This document shows positions 6,483 through 12,535 of a DNA stretch of 14,104 nt, piece by piece. The stretch's first letter is position 1. The number at the start of each line of letters is the position of its first letter. A program made the position numbers and the translations under genes. The notes under the pieces were generated by a model. It was not told where the DNA came from and did not search any database. It saw only the letters and a list, made by a program, of their open reading frames with translations. The DNA comes from CAYYFV01 sp964451705 (lineage in GTDB: Bacteria; Patescibacteriota; Gracilibacteria; UBA1369; GCA-2718715). The DNA is taken from contig CAYVIV010000025.1 of the NCBI GenBank assembly GCA_964451705.1, positions 1 to 14,104 of the forward strand, read 5' to 3'.

Positions 6483-6900
6483 TATTCCACAAGAACCAAA
6501 GGCCTACATTCACGAATTTGATTGCTTAGATGCCACCTGGCAAACAAGCCATGGTAATGCGCAAGCTTTTACTGTGCATATGGGCAATAATTTTGATACT
6601 AATGTATTTGTATCGGGAGAATTTTTATTGTTGGTCGTAGTTAATAGTTTTGTAGCGAGCTTTAAAAAAATGTGTAATAATGCTAATGTCTCTTTTGCAA
6701 AGGCAACAGCACAAGCTAGAATTTTGCCTCCGGCTCAGAATTGTCAAACGCCTGATGGGCCTGAGATTATGCTGACTTTAAGCTTAAATCAAGTCTCTGA
6801 TATACCAGGTATTCAAAAAATATTTATGGAGACGCAAAAAGTATGTTTGCTTTCTAAATTATTAAAAGCACATTTGAAATTTAATTTGGTGATATGTTAA
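6475..6900 (+). CDS. OsmC-like protein lacking the peroxidatic cysteine
   Basis: At 141 aa, this has the layout of the OsmC/Ohr fold: N-terminal strands (about residues 20-48), a long hydrophobic helix SGEFLLLVVVNSFVASFKK (47-65) in the place of the family's P-x-x-L-L-x-A-x-x-S-C helix, a strand near 97-105, then an amphipathic helix ending VCLLSKLL (123-130) and a last strand KFNLVI. Active OsmC and Ohr proteins reduce organic hydroperoxides with two cysteines. The second is retained as C124, but Phe59 occupies the position where the first (peroxidatic) Cys is expected. It is therefore either a divergent, non-peroxidase member or a misassignment. It overlaps the upstream frame by 8 nt and the next gene by 1 nt, indicating an operon. 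No Shine-Dalgarno sequence precedes its ATG. Confidence 0.6.
   Translation: MSNIPQEPKAYIHEFDCLDATWQTSHGNAQAFTVHMGNNFDTNVFVSGEFLLLVVVNSFVASFKKMCNNANVSFAKATAQARILPPAQNCQTPDGPEIMLTLSLNQVSDIPGIQKIFMETQKVCLLSKLLKAHLKFNLVIC
6888..6892 (+). promoter_or_regulatory. Ribosome binding site deciding the start at 6900
   Basis: GGTGA, complementary to the 16S 3' end, lies 7 nt before the ATG at 6900, but only 1 nt before the alternative ATG at 6894. This favours 6900, which forms a TAATG stop-start overlap with the OsmC-like gene. Confidence 0.5.
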
Positions 6901-7529
6901 TGGGATATATAGGAGATTTCTTTAGAGATATTAAAGAGTACCGTAAACGCGGCATAATATATTTGTTAATTACTATTTTGGTTTCTGTGGTAATTGCCTT
7001 TATTACCTGGTGGGGACAGCAGCAGACCATTACAGATTTGCGGGTACGACTTTTAACTAATCAAACTTTGTTGCAAAGTGAGATTTCAACATTTAAAGAA
7101 ATTGCTACTGAGTCTGTGCCAGAAATGCAGGTGGCAATGTTGCAGATTTTAGATAGAATAGACAAAAAGCTACAATCAAATGAGCTTAAGTTTAGTTATG
7201 ATATTGTAGACTACAGTAAATTTAGGTCTTTGTGTCGGGCAAGTAATTTAGATTTAAATGCATTGGAAAGTCAGTTTAGTATGTTTTCTTTTCAGCCATT
7301 TTATAATGATTATAACTTAGAGCCGATACTTGTGTTTGCTGGTATGGATATGCAAGAAAGCTCAGGTGCTGCAGAGCATACAGCTTTAGCAGACTGTGCC
7401 GAGCAAAATAACTTGCAAGCAGTCAATGTTAACTCAAATTTGAGTTTTTGGGTTCCGAATTGCTATTTAAACTCAGCTAACGATGGAGAGAAAAATGTCT
7501 GCCAGATGTTTTTAACCGAGCTGCTTTAA
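6900..7529 (+). CDS. Membrane protein with one N-terminal helix and a predicted coiled coil, unknown function
   Basis: About 209 aa from the preferred ATG at 6900; a start at 6894 would add two residues. A positively charged N-terminus (DIKEYRKRG) precedes a single hydrophobic helix (about residues 18-37 from 6900) ending in a Trp pair, consistent with an inner-membrane anchor with the C-terminus outside. Residues about 42-95 form a polar, heptad-like stretch (QQQTITDLRVRLL through IDKKLQSNELK), probably a coiled coil. The C-terminal domain contains four cysteines (in SLCRAS, ADCAEQ, PNCYL and NVCQM), which could form disulfides if exported. I recognise no family. It is the last gene of the MFS operon and is convergent with the minus-strand kinase; no clear terminator separates them, only a short T-less hairpin at 7531-7544. 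Confidence 0.78.
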   Translation: MGYIGDFFRDIKEYRKRGIIYLLITILVSVVIAFITWWGQQQTITDLRVRLLTNQTLLQSEISTFKEIATESVPEMQVAMLQILDRIDKKLQSNELKFSYDIVDYSKFRSLCRASNLDLNALESQFSMFSFQPFYNDYNLEPILVFAGMDMQESSGAAEHTALADCAEQNNLQAVNVNSNLSFWVPNCYLNSANDGEKNVCQMFLTELL

Positions 7530-7595
7530 GCGAATATTAATTCGAGTAAGTCTGGAGGTGGTGGCGAAGAGGTTTTTGAATTTATTTTCAATATT

Positions 7596-8291
7596 TTAGT
7601 AACTTCTGGAACTGTTTTGAATTGTCATTTCGTATAGGGTTTCTACAATCTTATTTATTATAAAATGACAGCGTAGTATCATGCTAGTGTCTTTACCTTC
7701 ATCTTCATAGAAGGGGACGGTGATATAAGGGAATTCCAGAGTATCTAATACTTCTAGAATACTTTGAGATAGGTTGGCAGCAAGTTCTGGAGTTTCTTGC
7801 CTACCTGAATCTTGTGCATATATATCTTGCCAGAATGGAAAGTAAAAAATTAAATCATAAGGTCGTTGTGCTGCAATAGATAAAATATCTTGATAATTGC
7901 TATCTTTAAAATATTTAGAGTAAGCAGCACAGGTAATCAGACCTCTATCAAAAAGATGGATGTGCTGTGTTTGTGGATGTGTTCTAGCTACTGTATAGGT
8001 TTCGTCGTACTGTTGGATCCTGTTTTCTAGAATCATTTGCGTGAGTTCGTTTTGTTGAGTGGCTGCATCGACTCTGTCTTTCAATTGTCTGGCGATTTCG
8101 TGGACCATGTGCATGAGCATTGGTTTGGGCTTTGTGCGTGTAAGGTCATGAACAGTGTCATATATACTGTCTGTATAAAGATATTTATCTGCTTCTATTA
8201 GTTCTAAGGTAGAAGTTTTGCCTCCTGAGCAACTACCTGTTAAAAGTACTCTGAGTGATTTACTGCCTGGTTCTCGATTTGCTTGTTGCAT
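7596..8291 (-). CDS. P-loop ATPase/kinase of the AAA_28 (NadR-kinase-like) type
   Basis: At 231 aa, this shows a Walker A motif GSCSGGKTST (19-28) close to the N-terminus and a DRG element (115-117) after a hydrophobic strand (HIHLF), the layout of small nucleotide kinase-like proteins grouped as AAA_28 with the NadR kinase domain. DLIFYFPF (146-153) would be the next core strand. A probable LID region with few arginines follows. The reaction is likely ATP-dependent phosphorylation of a small molecule, but the substrate cannot be inferred. It is clearly different in sequence from the deoxynucleoside kinase at 4218. The start is supported by a TATAAT box that would begin transcription 1-2 nt before the ATG. 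It is divergent from the 2-oxoglutarate oxygenase gene and convergent with the gene ending at 7529. Confidence 0.7.
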   Translation of the reverse strand: MQQANREPGSKSLRVLLTGSCSGGKTSTLELIEADKYLYTDSIYDTVHDLTRTKPKPMLMHMVHEIARQLKDRVDAATQQNELTQMILENRIQQYDETYTVARTHPQTQHIHLFDRGLITCAAYSKYFKDSNYQDILSIAAQRPYDLIFYFPFWQDIYAQDSGRQETPELAANLSQSILEVLDTLEFPYITVPFYEDEGKDTSMILRCHFIINKIVETLYEMTIQNSSRSY

Positions 8292-8298
8292 ATTTCTA

Positions 8299-8304
8299 AT
8301 TATA
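8299..8304 (-). promoter_or_regulatory. -10 element for the minus-strand P-loop gene
   Basis: A perfect TATAAT on the minus strand predicts a start at about 8292, 1 nt before the ATG (8291). No good -35 is found at 16-18 nt. The mRNA would be essentially leaderless. Confidence 0.45.
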
Positions 8305-8355
8305 AAGCTTTAAATTCAAGATTGAGACCTTGAGTCTTTTTCTTAATTTTTACGA

Positions 8356-8374
8356 TCAGCATAGCTGAGTTTTT
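8356..8374 (+). terminator. Weak terminator-like hairpin between divergent genes
   Basis: TCAGC (8356-8360), a 3-nt loop and GCTGA (8364-8368) are followed by G and five T. It has the form of a small rho-independent terminator on the plus strand, but no plus-strand gene ends just upstream. It could stop antisense or readthrough transcripts, or be chance. Confidence 0.25.
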
Positions 8375-8406
8375 GTGTATTTGTCAATTTCATTTGCTTG
8401 AGTGAA

Positions 8407-8436
8407 TTGTTACACTTTGAGTGTATTATTTAACTT
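8407..8436 (+). promoter_or_regulatory. Predicted promoter for the 2-oxoglutarate oxygenase gene
   Basis: TTGTTA (8407-8412), an 18-nt spacer and TAACTT (8431-8436) predict a start near 8443, 3 nt before the ATG at 8446. There is no Shine-Dalgarno sequence. The -10 is identical to that of the lipoprotein gene at 1001-1006. Confidence 0.4.
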
Positions 8437-8445
8437 AAATTTTCA

Positions 8446-9432
8446 ATGCAGGTTCCAACTTTGGACTTTGCTAATCTCACTGGAAATGCCCGTATGCAAA
8501 AGAATTTTGCACATGAGCTTGAAGAGGGATTTAGTGAAGTTGGTTTTATAGTGCTCAAAAATCATCCGATTAGTCATCAGCTGCAAGCTGATTTTCATAA
8601 GGCTTGTTTGGATGTTTTTAGCATGAGTTTAGAAGAAAAAAAAAGTTATCAAATGCCAGGTTTTAAAGGCCAGCGCGGTTTTGTTTCCTTTGGTTCAGAA
8701 ACCGCTGTTGGTGCACAGGTGAGTGATTTAAAGGAGTTTTGGCAAATTGGCAGAGATTTGGACCCTTGCAACCAAATCACCAAGGATTACTTTCCAAATG
8801 TTTTTCCGGGTCAGGTTCCAGAATTTGAGTTTTATGCGATGGATTTGTTTGCGAAACTGGAGTCGGTAGGACAAGAATTAATGACTTCTATTGCGAGCAT
8901 TTTAAATTTACCGCGTGAGTATTTCCATGGATATGTAGCTAATGGCAATTCAATTATAAGGGCACTGTATTATCCAGCATACTCTAGGAATAACTTAGGA
9001 GATGAGGAGTTAAGACAAAAGGCTTTGAGGGCAGCTGCACACACAGATATTAATTTGATTACCTTGCTATTAGGTGCTAGCCAAGAGGGCCTGCAGGTCC
9101 AAACTCAGTCTGGTGAGTGGGTTGCTATAACTTGTGAGCCAGACGAGCTGGTAGTTAATGTTGGGGATATGTTGCAACGACTGACAAACGGTGTCTTGTC
9201 TTCGACTCTTCATAGAGTCGTCGATCCTGTAACTTGCGCTAGTGACTCCGGAGGTTCAGACTGGAATCCTTTGAGGATTTCGGCACCATTTTTTCTGCAT
9301 CCATCTAGCAATATGCCTTTAAATGTTTTGGAGTCATGCGTTTCTGATTTTAATCCAATTCAATATCCAGACACGAACGCTGGTGCTTACTTGCACCAGC
9401 GTCTTTGTGAAATAGGGTTAGCAGCACTCTAA
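8446..9432 (+). CDS. 2-oxoglutarate/Fe(II)-dependent oxygenase, isopenicillin N synthase-like
   Basis: A non-haem iron oxygenase of the IPNS/plant-type dioxygenase superfamily. Residues 3-115 form the N-terminal DIOX_N-type domain (VPTLDFANL; GFIVLKNHPI). The C-terminal double-stranded beta-helix carries the iron ligands H199 and D201 (HTD) and H256 (TLHRVVDP), and R277-I-S279 is the RxS motif that binds the 2-oxoglutarate carboxylate. All catalytic residues are present, so an active enzyme is expected. Length (328 aa) is normal. Family members hydroxylate, desaturate or cyclise small molecules; the substrate is not predictable, and no biosynthetic cluster is visible around it. It is a single-gene unit with its own promoter and a strong terminator directly after the stop. 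Confidence 0.93.
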   Translation: MQVPTLDFANLTGNARMQKNFAHELEEGFSEVGFIVLKNHPISHQLQADFHKACLDVFSMSLEEKKSYQMPGFKGQRGFVSFGSETAVGAQVSDLKEFWQIGRDLDPCNQITKDYFPNVFPGQVPEFEFYAMDLFAKLESVGQELMTSIASILNLPREYFHGYVANGNSIIRALYYPAYSRNNLGDEELRQKALRAAAHTDINLITLLLGASQEGLQVQTQSGEWVAITCEPDELVVNVGDMLQRLTNGVLSSTLHRVVDPVTCASDSGGSDWNPLRISAPFFLHPSSNMPLNVLESCVSDFNPIQYPDTNAGAYLHQRLCEIGLAAL

Positions 9433-9446
9433 AATGATGGGGGTTA

Positions 9447-9483
9447 ATATAGGGCTTAGTACTTAATTTCTTAAGCCCTATAT
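9447..9483 (+). terminator. Strong hairpin terminator of the oxygenase gene
   Basis: ATATAGGGCTTA (9447-9458) and TAAGCCCTATAT (9472-9483) form a perfect 12-bp stem with a 13-nt loop. GGGG upstream and CCC downstream can extend the helix across a small internal loop. A T-rich tail (9488-9506, interrupted by other bases) follows instead of a pure T-run. It sits 15 nt after the stop codon, and the next gene's promoter begins just after it. Confidence 0.7.
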
Positions 9484-9509
9484 CTCCCTTATTTATTTGA
9501 TTTGTCCGA

Positions 9510-9538
9510 TTGCTGTGCTAGTATTTTCACTATATAAA
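9510..9538 (+). promoter_or_regulatory. Predicted promoter for the tandem glycosyltransferase gene
   Basis: TTGCTG (9510-9515), an ideal 17-nt spacer and TATAAA (9533-9538) predict a start near 9545, 3 nt before the ATG at 9548. No Shine-Dalgarno sequence fits in that leader. It is one of the clearest leaderless-type promoters here. Confidence 0.55.
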
Positions 9539-9547
9539 GCTTAGCTT

Positions 9548-11299
9548 ATGAAACTTAGTGTCTGTGTGATTTTGTATAAAACAAAGTATTTAAGTCAAAC
9601 TTTGCCAACTTTGTTGCAGCAAGACTATCCTGATTTTGAGCTGTTGTTGCTGGATCAAGAAGAAGGGGTTTGGTCTGCTGCTGACTTTGTTGAGCAAAAT
9701 TTTGACTTGGATCAATATCCACAACTTAAGCTTTTCAGAGGACCAAACCTTTGGCACAGTGGTGGTATGAATGTACTAGCAGCTAAAGCTCAGGGAGATT
9801 TAGTAGTTGTCGGTAGTAATGATATGCTTTATGAAAAAGATTTTTTAAAGAATTTAGTAGCTGGCAGCCTTAAATCGAATACTGATGTTTTTATACCCTT
9901 AGTTATGCGTTGGGACTACCCAGATCATAAAACTGAATACATAGATACAGTTGGTATTAACTGTGATTTAAAATTAAAATTTTCAGAGGTCTTACATGCT
10001 CAAAAACTATCAGACCAAGTCTTGCCAGAGTTTGTCGATGGACCGAATGGGGCATTGTTTGCCATTAGCCGTCAGGGATTAGAGAAACTTAAGCAGCTAG
10101 ATGGCTTTTTCTTTGATGAAATGATTCACTACAAAAATGACTGCGATTTAGCTTTTCGTTGTAAAAAACATAGTTTGCAGGTGCAGGTTGTACCTACTGC
10201 CAAAGCTTATCACGATCGTCAAGTTGTAGCCCATAAAGCCAAGGCACGTTGGGTAATCGAAAGCTCTTTTTGGGGAGACTTGTGTATTTTGAAAAAACAC
10301 TTTAGCTGGAGTAATAAATTATATTCAGCTTGGCGAGCAGCACTTTATTATGCTTTAAAGTTTAGTTATTTGTTAATTCGATATCCTTATTTATTTAAGA
10401 GCTTAAAAAAGCTCAAGACTTATAAAAAAACTACAACCAGGCACAATTCTGAGACTGCTTTAAAGATGCAAGACTCCCAGAAGGTTCTAAGGCCTAAAGT
10501 TTTGCTAATGGTTTTAAATTTTTTTAAGGCTAAAAGAGTTTTAGAAAACATAGCTGATTTGTACAAACAGCAAGGAGAGTTCGAACTAGAAATTGTGGTT
10601 GGGGATAACTCTTGTAATGCAGAACAATCTCAAATCTTGCAAGCATTAAAGTCTTATCCTGGTCTAAAGTTAAAAATCTTCAAAAAGAATTGGGGCTATA
10701 TTAAGGCCCATAACTTAATGGCCCAAAATACAGATGCTGACTATGTCTTTACTGTGAATCCAGATATTTTGCTTAAAGACCCTCAAACTTTGCAAAAAAT
10801 GTTGGACTACATGCAAGCAAACCCAGACTGTGGAGTTGTTGCACCAAAACAAATCGATGATGATGGCTCTATTACCATGAGTGTAAGGGGATGGCCAAAT
10901 TTATTTTTGCAGTTTGCCCGCCGCACGGCGTTGCGCAAGCTGCCAATTATTTCTAAATTAGTTGCCAAGGACGAAATGCAAGACTTGGATTATAGCAAAA
11001 CCCAAGATGTTCCGTGGTTACAAGCCAGCTTTAATTGTGTGCGAGGGGATTTGTGGCGAGATGCAGGTGGCCACGATGAGCGGTATTTTTTGTTTATGAG
11101 CGACCCAGAAATCTGCTGGCAATCTTGGAAACGCGGACTGCGTGTTGTCTACCACCCGGTAACTACTGTATATGCCGACGGCATTCGAGTTTCGGCAGGA
11201 GGGATTAAGAAGTTTTTTAAGAGTTGGGTTATGCAACAACACCTCAAAGATTCCTTGCAATTTATGTGGAAGCACTTGTTTGAAAAAAAGCCCTTTTAA
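9548..11299 (+). CDS. Bifunctional glycosyltransferase with two tandem GT2 (GT-A) domains
   Basis: The 583-aa protein is two family 2 glycosyltransferases in one chain. Domain 1 (about residues 1-260) begins KLSVCVILYKT, has SNDM (90-93) at the position of the metal-binding DxD, and DGPNGALFAIS (164-174) followed by HYKNDCDLAFR (194-204) as the acceptor and catalytic region. A basic, partly hydrophobic linker (260-315) follows. Domain 2 (316-583) begins PKVLLMVLNFF, has VNPD (403-406), and PWLQASFNCVRGDLW (489-503) followed by FLFMSDPEICW (514-524), the pattern of rhamnosyltransferase (WbbL)-like enzymes. It probably adds two sugars in succession to a surface glycan or lipid-linked precursor at the cytoplasmic face of the membrane. 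No export system or sugar-nucleotide genes are nearby. Donor sugars are not predictable. The last codons overlap a minus-strand terminator. Confidence 0.92.
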   Translation: MKLSVCVILYKTKYLSQTLPTLLQQDYPDFELLLLDQEEGVWSAADFVEQNFDLDQYPQLKLFRGPNLWHSGGMNVLAAKAQGDLVVVGSNDMLYEKDFLKNLVAGSLKSNTDVFIPLVMRWDYPDHKTEYIDTVGINCDLKLKFSEVLHAQKLSDQVLPEFVDGPNGALFAISRQGLEKLKQLDGFFFDEMIHYKNDCDLAFRCKKHSLQVQVVPTAKAYHDRQVVAHKAKARWVIESSFWGDLCILKKHFSWSNKLYSAWRAALYYALKFSYLLIRYPYLFKSLKKLKTYKKTTTRHNSETALKMQDSQKVLRPKVLLMVLNFFKAKRVLENIADLYKQQGEFELEIVVGDNSCNAEQSQILQALKSYPGLKLKIFKKNWGYIKAHNLMAQNTDADYVFTVNPDILLKDPQTLQKMLDYMQANPDCGVVAPKQIDDDGSITMSVRGWPNLFLQFARRTALRKLPIISKLVAKDEMQDLDYSKTQDVPWLQASFNCVRGDLWRDAGGHDERYFLFMSDPEICWQSWKRGLRVVYHPVTTVYADGIRVSAGGIKKFFKSWVMQQHLKDSLQFMWKHLFEKKPF

Positions 11300-11305
11300 A
11301 GGCTT
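11283..11305 (-). terminator. Rho-independent terminator on the minus strand, inside the end of the glycosyltransferase gene
   Basis: Read on the minus strand, AAGCCTT and AGGGCTT form a 7-bp stem (one G-U) around a UAAA tetraloop (11288-11305), and the T-run continues over 11287-11283. It fits the minus-strand gene at 11486-12265, ending its transcript about 180 nt after the stop. It overlaps the last codons of the plus-strand glycosyltransferase; on the plus strand no T-tract follows. Confidence 0.55.
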
Positions 11306-11437
11306 GTTCAAAATAAAGCGTTATATCAAGTGCTCTTTAAGCGTTTGTTGAAAATAAAAGGTAGCTGCCAATCGGTGCTATTCAAGTGCTATGAAAGTTT
11401 TTGTCATAAACAAATGGCCGCTGCCAAATAAAGGTCT
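11304..11437. repeat. Degenerate 56-bp tandem repeat between convergent genes
   Basis: TCAAGTGCT occurs at 11326-11334 and 11382-11390, and GCTGCCAA at 11364-11371 and 11420-11427: both pairs are exactly 56 nt apart. Aligned at that offset, the 46 bases from 11326 and from 11382 match at about 34 positions. A shorter related block (TTGTTCAAAATAAAG) appears at 11305-11319 and resembles TTGTTGAAAATAAAA at 11346-11360. No known element is recognised. The rest of 11300-11485 has no convincing gene; a 21-codon ATG frame at 11391 is probably chance. Confidence 0.5.
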
Positions 11438-11485
11438 CCCACTGGTTTTGCAGTGACTTTGCAGCTGCAACCACATCTGAAGGTT

Positions 11486-12265
11486 TTAAATGGGTACTTT
11501 TTTGCGAAAGATGGTAGCTTGTGGTCGATATAAATTACTACTAATACTTGTGATTACTGCCTGTTTGTGGCTATTTACGTAAACCAAGAAATTGGCTTGT
11601 GTAAAACTAGAAACTGTTTCGATGGGGATTTCTGCTAAATGAAAAATGCCATTTCGTTTAAATAAACTTTCTATTAAAAAGTTCATAAGCCAATCTTCTA
11701 GTGTAATGCCATGGGTGGCTGTACTTGTATTTCTGTTAACTACATCATTACTATTGGTGTTTGTATAAAACATGTTGTTGGATAAGCCCCCTTCCATGAG
11801 TGAGATATCAAAAACACTGCCAATGTCATTAAAGACTTGGTATTTACTTTTCACATTGGCTTGGTCATATGTACTTGCACTTGGGTAGTAGCCTATTGCA
11901 AGGTTGTACTCGTTGTTCCTGTGAAAATCATAGTTAGAAACAATTAATGGTTGGTCAGATTGCTGTCTTGCCATATGATTAGTATTGACCCTTTGGATCA
12001 TGTCGTAGATTTCTAATCCAAAGGCAGTTATATTGAGGATTGGTTTGTGTAGGCTTTCAACTAAGCTAGTTTTGCTAGTGATAGCATTGTAGATAGCTTC
12101 TTGGATGTCCTGTAGGTCTGGCAATACACCCTTAATGTCATAGACGCCGTGAGCTAAAGCTTTTTCATCAATGAGTTCATAATACTGCATAGTATCAAAA
12201 ATCTGACTCAGACGAATGGCTATCTGATTGGCTCTGAGATTTTCAAGGCTTCTTTTGTAAAGCAT
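11486..12265 (-). CDS. Hypothetical protein, 259 aa
   Basis: I do not recognise this protein. It has no signal peptide or membrane helix. The N-terminal third (1-100) is predicted mostly helical (LRANQIAIRLSQIF; LPDLQDIQEAIYNAI); the middle (105-185) is polar, rich in Asn, Ser, Thr and Tyr (for example YTNTNSNDVVNRNTSTATH); and the C-terminus returns to a helix plus a strand with a basic end (FRKKVPI). Only the initiator ATG and a clear upstream promoter (TTGCCA/TATAGT) support the start; there is no Shine-Dalgarno sequence. A minus-strand hairpin terminator lies about 180 nt downstream. It is divergent from the TSP3 protein gene, with which it shares a 270-bp control region. Confidence 0.78.
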   Translation of the reverse strand: MLYKRSLENLRANQIAIRLSQIFDTMQYYELIDEKALAHGVYDIKGVLPDLQDIQEAIYNAITSKTSLVESLHKPILNITAFGLEIYDMIQRVNTNHMARQQSDQPLIVSNYDFHRNNEYNLAIGYYPSASTYDQANVKSKYQVFNDIGSVFDISLMEGGLSNNMFYTNTNSNDVVNRNTSTATHGITLEDWLMNFLIESLFKRNGIFHLAEIPIETVSSFTQANFLVYVNSHKQAVITSISSNLYRPQATIFRKKVPI

Positions 12266-12295
12266 CTTGCTAATGATTTAGTATTTCTTTACAGA

Positions 12296-12324
12296 ACTAT
12301 AAAATAGCTACTTTGTTTTGGCAA
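12296..12324 (-). promoter_or_regulatory. Predicted promoter for the minus-strand hypothetical gene
   Basis: On the minus strand, TTGCCA (12319-12324), a 17-nt spacer and TATAGT (12296-12301) predict a start near 12289, giving a leader of about 24 nt. No Shine-Dalgarno sequence is present in it. Confidence 0.5.
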
Positions 12325-12399
12325 GTGTGCTGTTTTATTTTTAGCTTGATATATGATTTTTTGTTTTTTGCCATAAAAGACTTGTTGCTTTAGCTAGAT

Positions 12400-12480
12400 G
12401 AGCTTTTTGGGCTCTTAATATCTAAATGCAACTAGTTGCATTTAGGATCTTTGACTTGGCCTTTTGGGCCTCATGTAATA
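12400..12480. repeat. Cluster of three inverted repeats flanked by a direct repeat
   Basis: The centre is a perfect 24-bp palindrome (12422-12445; left half CTAAATGCAACT). It is flanked by two small hairpins: GAGC...GCTC (12400-12414) and GGCC...GGCC (12458-12470). The flanks are themselves a direct repeat, GCTTTTTGGGCTC against GCCTTTTGGGCCTC, each followed by a TAATA about 57-60 nt apart. The cluster lies in the 270-bp gap between divergent genes, upstream of the TSP3 gene's predicted transcription start, so it would act as DNA (operator or recombination site) for that gene. The rest of 12266-12535 holds the two promoters and T-rich runs. Confidence 0.6.
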
Positions 12481-12498
12481 GAATTTAAGGGTAAAATA

Positions 12499-12507
12499 TG
12501 CTATAAT
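12499..12507 (+). promoter_or_regulatory. Extended -10 promoter for the TSP3 protein gene
   Basis: TGCTATAAT is a perfect extended -10 (TG at 12499-12500, TATAAT at 12502-12507). The -35 region (TAGAAT, 12479-12484) is poor, as is common for extended -10 promoters. The predicted start is near 12514, with a 22-nt leader that lacks a Shine-Dalgarno sequence. Confidence 0.5.
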
Positions 12508-12535
12508 AATATGATAATTAAATCGAAATATTAAT

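Noticed and set aside
7554..7599. GGAGGTG, a perfect Shine-Dalgarno core, followed by a GTG frame
   Set aside because: The frame is only 12 codons, the spacing to the GTG is too short, and it lies between two convergent genes.
8316..8345. Imperfect inverted repeat TCAAG...CTTGA in the divergent promoter region
   Set aside because: Only 5 bp per arm with an 8-nt spacer in AT-rich DNA; not distinguishable from chance as an operator.
11018..11311. Minus-strand open frame over the end of the glycosyltransferase gene
   Set aside because: It lies antisense to the well-supported second GT2 domain and has no promoter or recognisable content.
11391..11456. Small ATG frame of 21 codons (starts MKVFVINKW)
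   Set aside because: Too short, no ribosome binding site, and it lies inside the degenerate repeat; the similarity of its first residues to known protein starts is not enough.
12511..12534. Seven-codon leader frame before the TSP3 gene
   Set aside because: Its ATG lies before the predicted transcription start and it has no ribosome binding site.
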